From contig JAINUG010000131.1 of NCBI GenBank assembly GCA_029706075.1, forward strand, positions 1,612,001 to 1,676,000: DNA of 64,000 nt. Direction: 5' to 3'. The notes beneath the pieces were generated by a model. The model saw nothing but the letters and a program-made list of their open reading frames with translations. It had not been told where the DNA came from and searched no databases. The number at the start of each line of letters is the position of its first letter. Position 1 is the first letter of the stretch. A program made the position numbers and the translations under genes. This stretch comes from Aldrovandia affinis. Lineage: Eukaryota > Chordata > Actinopteri > Notacanthiformes > Halosauridae. Below, piece after piece: positions 1 to 11,177 of the stretch.

Positions 1-1430
1 TGAAGCCTCTACTAAAAAAAAGTCAAATCTAGATAATAGCAATCTTAATAATTACAGACCTATATCCACGAGCAAAGTTTTAGAAAAAGTGATCTTTAAT
101 CAACTTAATACCTTTGTAATTGAGAATAATATCCTAGAAAAGTTTCAATCAGTCTTCAGATCAAATCACAGCACAGAAACGGCTCTAGTCAAAATAGTTA
201 ATGATCTTAGACTTGCTACTGACTCTAATAAAGTGTCAATCCTCATCCTCTTAGATTTAAGCGCAGCCTTTGACACCATTGATCATAACATCCTAATCGA
301 CCGTCTTGAAAACTGGGTTAGTCTCTCAGAAAATGCTCTAAACTGGTTTCGAACCTATATAACTGGGAGAACATTTTTTGTTAGCCTGGGCGATCATGTA
401 TCTACAAAACATGAGCTACCCTTTGGCGTAGCTCAGGGAAGTTGTCTTAGTCCCCTACTATTCTCACTGTATGCTTCCATTAGGTCACATCATCAACCAG
501 TACAGTGTCAATTTTCATAGTTATGCAGATGACACCCAATTATACATTTCTGTTGAGCCAACGGAGCCCGACCCAGATGGCCTAAGCTCACCCTCAGAGA
601 AACCCTTTTTAGTAAGCTTGGGGACCTTGCTCCCCATACCAAACCAGAAGTAAAAAGACTAGGTGTCATCTTAGCTTCCAGCTTAAACTTTAAGGCCCAT
701 ATTAGCAAGGTGACAAAGACAGCTTTCTTCCACCTGAGAAATGTTGCCAAAGTACGGCCATTTTTAACACAAGCGGATGCAGAGAAATTAGTTCACGCTT
801 TTATTCCTCTCAGACTAGACTACTGCAATGCCCCCTTGACTGCAAAGTCAATAGAGAAACTTCAGCTTATTCAGAATTTGTCTGCTAGACTGTCCTAACC
901 ACCCTGCACTGGCTCCCCGTTTTCTTTAGAATTGACTTCAAGGTACTTTTACTCACCTACAGAGCTATAAATGTCACAGCACCCACATACATTTCTGACT
1001 TTCTAATCTCGTATCAGCCAGCAAGATCCCTCGTGTCCTCAGGTGCTGACCTTCTAACCGTTCCCACAAAACAAGCGGGGAAGCCGCTTTTAGCTACTAT
1101 GCCACAAAACTGTGGAACACCCTACCCAGACACATCAGAGATGTAAGATCTGTGAACATTTTTTTCAAACTGCTCAAAACCTACCTGTTCGAACAGGCTT
1201 TTAAATTAAATACTGGCTAAATTAATAGTGTGTATTATTCCACGGTTTTTGTATTTTATGCAGTCATGTATTTTTATTTTTTTATTTTTTTATTACATTT
1301 ATTTTAATGTCTACCTTGAATGCTTCTACCCATGCATTTTTTATTGTCTTAATTTATCTCTGCTTTTTAATTCTATTTACAATTGTGGTGCTATACAAAT
1401 AAAGTTTATTATTATATTATTATTAACATG
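1..1430 (+). mobile_element. L2-clade LINE, 3' half with broken reverse transcriptase
   Basis: The window opens inside the reverse transcriptase (RT) of a non-LTR retrotransposon. Frame 89-520 carries the RT palm block LDLSAAFDTIDHNIL and the later block PFGVAQGSCLSPLLF. The catalytic YADDTQLYI block follows at about 523-550 but in another frame, so there is a frameshift near 470. The C-terminal RT part continues in further frames (710-898 and beyond, to about 1,215). The 3' end has the L2-type signature of a conserved GTGCTATACAAATAAAG followed by short TTATTA-type repeats at 1,388-1,425. The frames are interrupted repeatedly, so the copy is dead. The 5' part lies outside the window. Clade assignment rests on the RT blocks and the tail. 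Confidence 0.88.
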
Positions 1431-1754
1431 GTGGACTGTGTGCAGATAACTTCTGGCCATTTAGAATGGGCATCAACTATGACTAATAGCATGTTTTTCT
1501 CCAGGCCTGACCACCAGAAACTCAAGCAGCTTCATCTTGACAATGCCTACAGGTCTCACATATAGTTGCATTTCTGGGCTATTATAATCCACATCCCTCA
1601 CATTAAGCATCCTCGATGTGTGGTTAGTTCATGTTGTCACTGAAAAAAATGGTGCCAGCTCGTTGTTGCATGTTTATGGCCGGCCCGCCATGGTGTAGTT
1701 GTATATCTTTGCAAAACAATGTCTTGCCCTGTCACCCGTTTTATCACCACACTG

Positions 1755-2930
1755 CATTTTACATTACATTTTAAGCATTTAGCAGACACTCTTATCCAGA
1801 GCGACTTACAATATGTGCATTAATACATGGAATCATAGTTCGCGCAAGAGATCAGTGCAGTAATACAGCAATACACGTAGTTGTAGGCAGCTGCATACCA
1901 TACCTGTAACACTGGGAAGGAAAAGGTTAGTCAATTTGTATTTCTTTCTTTCTTTCTTTTAAAGAGGAGTAAGCAGGGATACATATACAAGAAGCATTGA
2001 ACAAGTAGGCAGTGGTGATGACAATTGGCTAGATGTACAGAATTCAGTGGTAGTGGAGTCTGAAAAGGTGGGTTTTGAGTCTCTGACCAATTGCGGAAGG
2101 TCATTCCACCACTGAGGGGTCAGGACAGAGAAGAGGCGAGACCGCGAGGAACGGCTGCTGGGTGCTCGGAGGGATGGGACAGTCAGTTTGCCAGAGGGGT
2201 CTGGCTGGGGTGTATTCTGTACATCTAGCTAATTGTCATCACCACTGCCTACTTGCTCAATACTATATACCCCTGCTTACTCCATCTAATAAAATGTTTA
2301 AAAAAATTACTAACCTTTTCCTTCCCAGTGTTACAGGTATGGTACACAGCTGCCTGCAATGATGTCTATCGCTGTATTACTGCACTAATCTTTTGCGCGA
2401 ACTATGATTTTTCCTACCATGTATTTATGCACATCTTGTAAATCGCTCTGGATAAGAGTGTCTGCCAAATGCTTAAAATGTAATGTAATGTAAATGTGTA
2501 GGGTGTGATGAGTGTTTGGAGGTAAGGGGGAGCAGTTCCTCTAGCTGGTTGAAAAGCAAGCACCAGTGATTTGAATCTGATGCGTCCTGCGATGGGGAGC
2601 CAGTGCAGAGAGGAGAGTAGAGGGGTGTCATGGGTGAACTTAGGTTGATTAAACACCAGACGTGTGGCAGCATTCTGGATTAGTTGCAGTGGCTTGATGG
2701 CAGGCCTGCCAGCAAGGAATTGCAGTAGTCCAGATGTGAGATCACCAGGGTCTGGACCAGGAGTTGTGTGGCCTCTTGGGTGAGGAACGGTCGGATCCTC
2801 CAGATGTTGTAGAGGGAGAATTAGCAGGTCAGAGTGACCACTGCGATATGGCTTGGGAAGCACAGCTGGTCGTCCAGGGTCACTCTGACTCCTGGCAGAC
2901 TGGGACAGAGACACTATGGAGCCTTCCATG
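1755..2930 (-). mobile_element. L2-clade LINE 3' end, minus strand
   Basis: The minus strand from about 2,930 down to 2,505 encodes an RT C-terminal region typical of fish L2 elements (LLQFLAGRPAIKPLQLIQNA, then LLSSLHWLPIAGRIRFKSLV). From 2,210 to 2,050 it continues with the usual serine/arginine-rich stretch and the WWNDLP-like segment. It ends at about 1,755 with the 3' tail that reads GTAAGTCGCTCTGGATAAG on the minus strand. A second, oppositely oriented tail copy interrupts it at 2,212-2,500. Several frames are broken. This is a dead, 5'-truncated copy. Confidence 0.82.
2212..2500 (+). mobile_element. 5'-truncated L2 tail inserted in reverse orientation inside the minus-strand L2
   Basis: This block reads on the plus strand like the last ~290 bases of the surrounding minus-strand element. 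It runs from TGTACATCTAGCTAATTGTC through GTAAATCGCTCTGGATAAG to a TAATG-repeat end near 2,496. It is near-identical to the reverse complement of 1,761-2,045. The two arms form a ~285-bp inverted repeat with a ~165-base spacer. The simplest explanation is a short 5'-truncated copy inserted into an older sibling. Confidence 0.8.
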
Positions 2931-3583
2931 GTGATTAAGAATGAAAGTTATTTTACAACTGCGCCGTAGGGTGGCGCTTTTGTTCCTGGTCATGAATGTC
3001 CACAATTGAATTGGACATGCTTTAAAGGGCCACCATCCTGATTAATGCTAGCATCTTAACATTGTGCCTTGACAATGAAAATAGAGTCCTCTGTCTCGCT
3101 CCGTGTTGATCGGCTTTAAGAAATAAATGGGTGTTAAGGCACTGTTATGTATCAAATCCGGACCATCTCAGTGCAGATTGTGGCCAGCAGTCCCGTGGGA
3201 CGGTGTATAATTGGCAGTCACGTCGCCTAAGAGGGATTCAATCGGTGGGTCGCTGGTCAGTCTGGCATCCACAGTCTGCCTCTACAAAGCTGCACAAGAA
3301 GTGTCTTCCTCCAACTCATGTCTGTGCATATTAACTTGTGAACTGTGGTGTGAAAATAAGTTTTGGAGGAGAACACATGATTGTCTGCACTGTCCTGAAT
3401 TGATAGCAGGGGTAGCAAGCATGGCTTGAGAATACGATTGGGCATTCTAAATTGCAAACAGAGTCCTGGGTTCCAAACCTTGGGGGAGGAGGCACAGTCT
3501 GGCCTCATATCCCACCCCTGTGACTCACCTGGATGATTCTCGATAGCCTGGGGCATTGGTTTTCTTCTTGGTCCAGAGGGAAG

Positions 3584-3598
3584 ACTGCCCCCTTCTGG
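3584..3598 (-). promoter_or_regulatory. CTCF-like motif
   Basis: Read on the minus strand, CCAGAAGGGGGCAGT matches the CTCF core consensus CCASYAGRKGGCRSY at 14 of 15 positions. Motif only: occupancy cannot be judged, and one such match can arise by chance. Confidence 0.3.
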
Positions 3599-4451
3599 TC
3601 CACTAATACTACTTTCAGCAGCAACAACTTTGTTTTCCAAGGTCTCCCATCTATGGCCAGATTAGGCATAGGCTAACTAAGCCCAGACCTTAAGGTAACT
3701 GCTGTTAAAATGCATTCAAATGCCCCTCTTTGGCGCTCATGTTCCTCCTCCCCTTTATTTTCACGTTTCACCTTGCCGCTCCTGATAGCATTGCGGCTAG
3801 CTTGCTGTGTATTTTTAATATAAGCTAGCAAAAATATATTTGCAATTTTGCGCAATGTGGCTACCGTTTCCATTGACTGTAACAGTCAATAGAACTATCA
3901 TGGAATTCTGGAATTTTCCTGATGTGTGCTAATGCATGCATGCAAGAGGGTGCATGTACAAATGTACCACAGGACAGCATGTTGTACACCAAGCCAGAAC
4001 TACTTTAAGTGGTAGCCTAATTTATTATTGGCACAATAAGGCTTTTATTTGTTATATCATAATTCCTCAGGATTAAACATCTGAAATGCAGCTTGTATGC
4101 ATTTGTACAATGATGCACTGCAACATTATGAACAGAAAGCAAGTTCAGAAAGGTCACAGTGGAAGCTATTTTCTGGTACTTATTCACTCATTTTCCTCAA
4201 ACAGTTTAGCGGGTGGTAACATTAGGGTTACTTTTGAACTCTGTGTATTTTGTGGGCATGTTTGGGGTGTTATTTTTGTATCCCTTCCTGCAGTATTCTT
4301 GCCTCAGTCTTCTCCTGGTGTGTCGGCTCTCTGGGTTGACTCCTCTTTATTCTGTGGATCTGAAAATCACATGACATAAGAGTTACATACAACCATTGTG
4401 GTTCCATTGTGTATACACAAATAATACTACAGCTCACCTCATAATGAAGCA

Positions 4452-4457
4452 TTTATT
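4452..4457 (-). terminator. Poly(A) signal of the unidentified minus-strand gene
   Basis: TTTATT on the plus strand is AATAAA on the minus strand, 89 bases downstream of the TAA at 4,548-4,546. It supports 4,596-4,546 as the terminal coding exon. Confidence 0.5.
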
Positions 4458-4545
4458 TAATTGTTAGTAAATCTTCTTGGTCCTGGACACATCTGGCAAT
4501 TGAAAGTTCATCCATGACTGAAGACTTTTTGGCTTGCCCATTGAT

Positions 4546-7500
4546 TTACACCACAGATCGTCTTGAGCCCAGACCCCAGCTCTCTTTCTTGAGTGTCTGG
4601 AAAGGGAAGTTAGTTTGTGGGATTCTGTAATCGGATTGTTCCTACCAAGTTTTAGCCAGCATTATGTAATACAGTAGGTCAATATTTGAGTTGGATAGAG
4701 GTGCAGCATTCAATTGGAGCCTCATCTACGCAATATTATGATTAATCAAAAGTAACAATCAATTCATTAGCAAAGGGCATCCCCAGAATGTTGGTGGATT
4801 TATCTCACATCAGAGTGTGAATCTGGTCAGGATTAAGATGTTATGTAAGGTTAAGAGCCAGACAAGTGAGGCTACACCATAGATACTTCAAACATATATT
4901 TCAGTTTTTCTCCTTTCCTTGTGAACAGTCAAAGGTTAAAGCAGCCCATCTCCATTCGCCAGCATCTTAATTCCTTACCCTCTTTTCAGGACGTGACTGG
5001 CAGCTCCCTCAGTATTCGGGCCGTTCGTACTCTGTCGGCTGTTAGCGCATGTTTCTGGACTACAGCCCCCACGTTGCCGCTGCTTTGCACTGCTCACCGC
5101 AGCCTTCAATAAGCCTTCTCTGCTATCTGACCTGGTATCTTCCCCATTAATTTCTCTCTGTAGCTGCCTGCTCTGTGGAATGCAATTCAACGACATCAGT
5201 CCACTGTCAGAGCAGGTGCAGGCTCCACACAGGCCCCAGGCTCGATACAGCTGCTGGAGGTCACAGGAGCCAATCAGCAGCTGGGTAGCCAGGAAATTAA
5301 AGCGAAGTTTCTCGTACGTCACCTGTGCAACAAAGACACATGACAACATCAGGTATCATACACAGAATCAGTTGCAAGTTGGTAAATAAGCCTTAACATG
5401 CATGAGGATGATGAAGAGATGTATTGCAACATGTCCAGATTTTTTAGCAAATCCACCTGCAGGAATAGCAGAATACTTCCAATTCCCTGCCTTTAAATCA
5501 AATATTGAATATTTCATAAAAATAAAATGTATTTCTTTATATGATGAAGCAAAGTAAATGCCAGCTTTAGTCTGTGGCTTTATTTAGAAATGACTTCTTA
5601 AATTGCTTTGCTAAAAAGAAAACCTCTTATTACATTGTTTTACCTTGAAGATGTTAAAGTCATTGTTGCTGTCTCTGTACAGGATGCGCAAACAAATTAT
5701 CACACACAAAAGCACATCACCTAATGTTTTTACCACACCATCAAATACGGTGTACCAAACTGGCTAGAGGTAATAGGGACACATACTCCCACAGATTGCT
5801 AAACAGAGGATATCCCAGTTATTACAGAGACGATTACTACATATCTTAAAGGAGCACTCTGACCAAAATCCATAATTTCATGATTTTCAGTCTTGTCGAT
5901 GCATCCACATGGCATTGCTGATACTGTAGCAACCCCCCATAGACACTAAGGTGGGATGAATGTATGTGTTTATGTGTTTATGCCTGGGTGATGTTCTGGG
6001 GGGTCTAGTCTGTCAATCATCCACTAACTCCCAAATGCAGGGGGCCTTGTGTATTGGCTGCCAGGGCACCCTTTCAGTGGCTCAATGGATGGGGGCCACT
6101 GGGGTTTTTAAAGGTTTTTATTGTGTCATCTCCAGGGACTGTGGGAGCAGTGGACTGGTATTGTTGTTCCTCTTAAAAAGAATGAGTTTTAGTTGGCGTG
6201 GGCTATGGCCATACAATAGTCTGTGGTTACAAACACATGTTTACGGATAAACCGAGAATTTGTTCAATTCTTTGAACATGTGAACATTCCGATTTCTCTA
6301 TTAGAAAGATCATTACATTGGTGTCAGAAGTAGCTAGCTAGCTAATGGAGAAGCCAATGCAGTTTGCCCTGCGTCGCTTCCCTGGGACTGGTCGGAGTGA
6401 GGGGGCGGTGAGCATGCTTGTGCAAATTATCAGGGGTTTAAAAAGTGAAAAGGAAGGAGGATTATGGTGAGGGTGCTTGTGGCCATACATCGGAGGCCAT
6501 GGCAGAGGAATTTCCGGAGGTCATGAGAGCATAAAGCCAGCTTGAAGGTGACTACTGCAAAGATGGTGGCGTAAACGGGTTTGAGTGCCTCCTTTTCCTG
6601 CTTTGAAAAGGACAAAGTGCATGCTGTCCGAGACTGGCCCACCCCCACCAACACACTGCAGCCGAAAACATTCCTGGGGCTGGCTTTTTACTGCAGGAGG
6701 TTTGTGAGAGGCTTCTCCTGTATTGCTTTCCCCATTCCACCTGCTGCAGATGGACAGGAGTTTGCCAGGGAGTCCACTGCTTGAGGAGTGCCAGTCTGCT
6801 TTTCACACCCTGCAGAGAGTTCTCACTAAGGCCTTGGTGCTCATTCCCCTCGACCTCAGCCTGCTATGGAAACAGACTCCAGTAATGTAGGCTTGGGTAA
6901 CGTGCTGTCTCAGGGAGGGAGAGAGGGTGGTGGCATTTTACAGCAGGACATTCAACATGGCTGAGTGCAACTACTATGTCACCCACCAGGACTATAAAGG
7001 GGTGACTATATATCTAAGAAGTCTGATATTACATTACAGTGATCAATTCTTGGGCGTCTACCCTTTTCTTTATGTATGCTCCCCAAAGTATTAGCAAGCA
7101 TGGTATAAAATAGCTATGCCGATGACACACAGTTATTGACAATGCCGTTATGTCACTAATGAACTGTCAGACAAAACTTGGAGGTATAAAAATGTCCTTA
7201 AGCTTAATGAGAAAAGACAGGGTTATACTTTATAGACTTAAATGCTCAGGAACAACAAATAGATTTGGGCCCTGATGCACTACAATTTAAACCAAACGTA
7301 AAGGATGTCCCTGAAGTGGTCATGCCCACGCCAAGCATGCCTGAAGCATGCCTAATTACTTGTCTGTGAAAAAGCAGTGGCCCACGTGAAGGGACTGCCT
7401 AGAATTACAGGCGGACTTTCTTTTTTTGTCATTTGGTTTTTGCATCTGTGTTTTATTTTTTATTTTTCTGGTGTCGACCTGAGCCCCCAGCAATGCCAGG

Positions 7501-9616
7501 AGGTGCAAGAGCTGGTGGACCAGAGCAGCAATGTGTTCTCACAGCTCACAGGTCACACAAAGCTGATCCAATACCATTTATAAGTTTGGCAATTACCCTA
7601 TGCCCCCGGCACCAAACCCAGTCAGAGATGGAACTCGCCAAGTTGTCGACTGTCCAACAAACAGAGCTTCTTTGCTCATTCCGGCTTCCCTCACCCGCTG
7701 GGGGCAGGCAGTCAAACGCCACTCCCCGAAAGGGATTCCCAGCCAGAGCCAGGCTGGCGCAGCCAGGGCTCAAACCCAGGCTACAGTGGGCAACCTGCCC
7801 TTAGAACAAGTGCCTTTACCAAATGTGCCACCTGAGAGCCTTCATTTTACTTATTTTAGACGCACTAATGGTTTAGCCCCAAAATAAATAAAAATAATTC
7901 TAACAGGATCAGATTTGCAAATTTGTCTTTAAAAAAACTGCTGAAAACATATTTGTTTAGGACGGCTTTTAATTATTATATTTATTTTATCATAGATTTT
8001 ATATAGATTTTTACTGCACTTATTTTTTTTTAACTTTCATTTTACCTTCCTCTTATTGTGTATTGCCTTTTATAACTGTGTTGTTTCTGTTTTTATTTTA
8101 TTTTATCCAGATGTTCAAAGCTTGTAGAGACTCGTTCAAATAGACTCACAGCTGTAATTGCAGCTAAAGGTGCTTCTACCAAATATTAAGTCAATAGGGG
8201 TGAATACTTATGTAATTAAATATTGTCTGCTTTTTATTTGTAATTCATTAAGAAAAAGCTTTAGTGTTGTTTTTTTATTTGACATTATAGAGTATTTTGT
8301 ATTGATCAGTGGCAAGAAATTGCAATTAAATCCATTTTGATTCCATAAAGTAAGAACATAAAATGTGAAAAGTGTCAAAGGGGTGAATACTTTTTAAACC
8401 CACTGTAAATAAAGTAAATATTATTGTGCTTCTATTGCAACTAGCATTGAATTATCCGTCTATACCTATAAACATATTTACAGTTTTCATCTCTTTAATC
8501 TGACATTTACAGTTTGCATTATAAAAAAGATGGGCAATTATCGTGTTATAGTTCCATTCATAATATTACTGGTCCACCCAGCAACGTAGCAGTTTATGTT
8601 CTTAAATAGCTCTTAAATAATAACAAATGTAAAAAAAAATAAGTTAATAATAATACTACTTAGTTGTTCTGTGTGGACTAGAATTAATATATGTATTTGT
8701 TGTCTTTCGACACATTGTGGATTCCTCTACTTTAAATAACTATAGTTATTTAAGATGTATGTGGAAATATAAAAATATACAGTTCTCTTTGGTGAAAAAC
8801 TTACACCTCCCAGTCTTCCCTTTCTTGGAGGTTGCAGAATTTCCTTAGACAAGCCTGGAGATGATGACCCAGGTTCCGAATGCAGTGATGGAAGTTCTGC
8901 AGTTCCTTATGCCATCTGGAGAGGTCTCTCTTTGCCAAGAGCAGTAACTCCATTTGTACAGGTTTCATTATGCGCTTACACTGTAAGATAGAGCACATGG
9001 TTTCAGCACTTATAACAGAACTATACATGTATAAATAACATATAACATAATTGGTACCTCAACAGTGAAGTATATTTATAGGTCTACAAAAAGATCTATG
9101 GAATGTGCAAAAATATTGAAAATATTATTTTGGTCTGCGACTCCCTTGTGTTCAAAACAATTTATTGAACCAAAAGATGTTGCCCACAATAAAAAAAAAA
9201 GATTATGACTATTATATGGTCTCATGAATGTATAAGCCATATTTTTCTCCTAAAGAAGCTCAGTGACTTTATTCTCAATTAATAGAATCATAACTAAAGT
9301 CTGGTTAAAGCTGAGATGGGCTCATTTTGTCTTTTCAAATAACTTAAATGCAAAAGAAAGAATCCTAACTCTGACTCTAAAGTTGGGGGAAGCGTTTGTA
9401 AATTCTAATTCAATGTAATGATTCACCAATTCCACAGTGGTAAAATATTAATTTCCATCAGAACTGCAGGGTATAAGAACACATCCATTTTAATCCACAT
9501 ACCAGATGGTAAATGGTCCTGCTTGTCCTCTGCCTGGGAACGAGACAGTGTTTGGATGCTGTTGTGCTAATGGAAAGGGATTCTGGGGATGGGGACTGGG
9601 GTGGGATCTCCATCTC
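4546..9616 (-). CDS. Unidentified multi-exon gene, last four coding exons
   Basis: I do not recognise this protein. Four minus-strand exons have consensus splice sites and join without a frame break. They are 9,616-9,503 (38 codons, acceptor CATATCTTAG, donor CTG|GTATGT), 8,980-8,807 (58 codons, acceptor CTATCTTACAG, donor GAG|GTGTAAGT), 5,322-5,098 (75 codons, acceptor TTGTTGCACAG, donor GCG|GTGAGC) and 4,596-4,546 (16 codons plus TAA, acceptor CCCTTTCCAG). All junctions are phase 0. The visible 187 C-terminal residues start with a Ser/Pro/Thr-rich stretch (IPPQSPSPESLSIST). Next is a likely helical segment (MELLLLAKRDLSRWHKELQ, LGHHLQACLRKF), then a helix with a Cys cluster (LQQLYRAWGLCGACTC). 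The protein ends in a basic tail, SRRSVV. A poly(A) signal lies 89 bases past the stop. The 5' exons were not found. The 3.5 kb intron 5,323-8,806 holds most of the local transposon relics. The frame, splice sites and poly(A) signal together argue for a real gene; a recent pseudogene is the alternative. Confidence 0.62.
6590..7010 (+). mobile_element. Gypsy-type LTR retrotransposon pol relic (RT C-terminus and RNase H start)
   Basis: Frame 6,581-6,784 contains KVHAVRDWPTPTN followed by FLGLAFYCRRFVRGFS, the classic Ty3/Gypsy segment after the RT catalytic region. After an in-frame stop, the RNase H start is recognisable at about 6,910-6,995 as GERVVAFYSRTFNMAECNYY. No LTRs, integrase or primer-binding site are visible nearby. 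It is a short dead fragment. Confidence 0.8.
7110..7300 (+). mobile_element. L2-like LINE RT fragment
   Basis: The sequence around TATGCCGATGACACACAG (YADDTQ block) and the following LKLNEKR-like segment are typical of the RT region after the catalytic aspartates. A matching 3' part (LKTYLFRTAFNYY-like, 7,925-7,975) lies beyond the Gypsy and SINE pieces. The copy therefore appears to have been split. Confidence 0.55.
7470..7585 (+). mobile_element. Gypsy-type pol relic, region preceding RT
   Basis: The translated segment LSPQQCQEVQELVDQSSNVF with QLTGHTKLIQYHL matches the linker that sits upstream of RT in Gypsy pol. It lies downstream of the RT/RNase H relic at 6,590-7,010, so the order of pol segments is reversed here. 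Two copies or a rearrangement are needed to explain this. Confidence 0.65.
7590..7850 (-). mobile_element. tRNA-headed SINE relic
   Basis: On the minus strand the right end reads as a degraded tRNA head, with a B-box-like GGGTTTGAGCCC at about 7,770. A body follows with the CGGGGAGTGGCGTTTGACTG segment, resembling the other SINEs in this window. It is old and diverged, and the tail is unclear. Confidence 0.5.
7850..7990 (+). mobile_element. L2-like LINE 3' region fragment
   Basis: It contains the usual pre-tail coding motif in which a Leu-Lys-Thr-x-Leu-Phe stretch precedes the stop (about 7,935-7,975), then AT-rich tail sequence. It is probably the continuation of the fragment at 7,110-7,300, now separated by a SINE and Gypsy pieces. 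Confidence 0.45.
8125..8405 (+). mobile_element. Tc1-like transposon, 3' end with terminal repeat
   Basis: The last transposase codons are recognisable (AVIAAKGASTKY-like, stop at about 8,188). A ~200-base terminal repeat follows, beginning GGGGTGAATACTTATG and ending GGGGTGAATACTTTTTAAACC then CACTG, followed by TA at 8,406-8,407. The 5' end and most of the transposase are absent. Confidence 0.75.
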
Positions 9617-9989
9617 CTAAGATATGAACCAAAATTAATTCAACATCACAATTACTATGTATTCTGGTGGCTCACTGCAGCCCCTCCTCTTTTCCCAAAA
9701 CCTAATGCCACTCAGTCATGGGGCTCTATTTTGACAGTCCAAACGCATGGCACAATGCTAAAAAGAGACCATAATATATTGTGTAATAAGTGCATAATTT
9801 ATTTGCAAACCCATATTTGTGTGATATCTATTTGAGGACAATTAACTTTATTTGAGTTAACTTTAATAATAGTTTGGAATGTAACCATTGCAGCCATGTG
9901 ACTGTTGCATTCTACTCGTGATGTTACATCATTTTGAAATAAACCTCAGAGCAATTATTCAAAGTAACCATGAAAATAGAGCCAATAGT

Positions 9990-10375
9990 CTCTCAAAATA
10001 ACAACCACACACAAGCAATTGTATGCCATTCGTTAACACCAGTAACAGGTTATAACTCAGTGAAATAGAGAACATGCACACATGCCATAAATCAGCACAG
10101 TGTTCAACTGGGTTGAGATCTGGTGACTGAGACCACCATGGCATATGGTTTACATCTTTTTCATATTCATCAAACCATTCAGTGACCACTTATACCCTGT
10201 GCCCATCAGGATAGAAATGCTTCACCATAGGAGGAAGGTGATCACTCAGAATGGCTTTGTATTTATTGCCGTTTACCTTAGTTTGAGTGGACCTAAACCA
10301 TGCCAGGGAAATGCACCTCACACCATAACAGAGCCGCCAGAACCCTTCACTGTGGGAAACAAGCACTCGGGCCTG
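9990..10375 (-). mobile_element. Tc1-like transposon relic, transposase C-terminal half
   Basis: The minus strand encodes MVTEWFDEYEKDVNHMPW followed by the Tc1 catalytic-domain block [11 protein letters not shown]. Upstream (10,200-10,375) are the usual VKHGEGSGGSVM-like and HPDGH segments in broken frames. Its coding part is the same family as the elements at 28,113-28,625 and 30,626-32,255. Both termini are lost. Confidence 0.75.
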
Positions 10376-11044
10376 TAGGTTTATTTTAGCGTGCGCAACA
10401 CAGGAACTTGTCCCTTTGTTGAGAACAGAGTGAATGATGACTCATTTAACCATCTGCCAAGTTACAGGTCTGACCATCTGCCAACTTACAGGACAGGTTA
10501 CACTGAAAGTTTAGCACTTTTCAGGGTCTTCCACAGAAATAACTACAATGACCACAGCCTCTCAGTCCTTACAAACATTAACTTCTGTACCCTCTGACCT
10601 CATGTAAACACAGAATTCAAATACAACTTCACACGGCCACACAATAAAGCCCCAAATCAGAGTTATTTAGTGTTTCTTCCTTATCCTCTGCCAGTCCTTC
10701 ATCTTCTGCTTCTCCTTCTTAATTTTCCTCCCGATTACATCATCAGAAATGCTCCTTGCCCCCAATTATTAATTCTCCCCATTGGTCAATATGTACTTCA
10801 ACCAAAAATATAATCTATATTTAAACCAATAACATATTCTCTATTTCAGCCAATAGAACATGCTCAAAAAAACTTGAAAGACACCAAATTGCTTTTCTGT
10901 GGCATGTAGCTTGTTAAAGGTGTCACATCGGATTTCTGTATATCCGATATATGTGGTGTATATCCGATATATGCATCCACATGTGTTTTTGAGGAAAAAA
11001 AATATTTTATTTTATTTTTCCTTTAAATTTTACAATTTTATTTC

Positions 11045-11167
11045 AATTAAAGGTTAGATTTCTCGCATATTTTGAGTGTAAGATCAAACTGATGAACAAC
11101 TAAGACATTGTTTTGTAGCCTTTTTGCTCATCTTTACCAAGGGTGCCAATAATTCTGGAGGGCACTG
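11045..11167 (+). mobile_element. Tc1-like terminal repeat remnant
   Basis: It reads TTTGCTCATC...CCAAGGGTGCCAATAATTCTGG and ends GGCACTG before TA at 11,168-11,169, a common right terminus of fish Tc1 elements. No transposase sequence is attached. Confidence 0.6.
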
Positions 11168-11177
11168 TAGGCACTAT

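Noticed and set aside
3530-3660. Possible minus-strand exon ending at CCAG|GTGAGT near 3,530
   Set aside because: Downstream of the poly(A) signal of the minus-strand gene, with no partner exons or recognisable protein.
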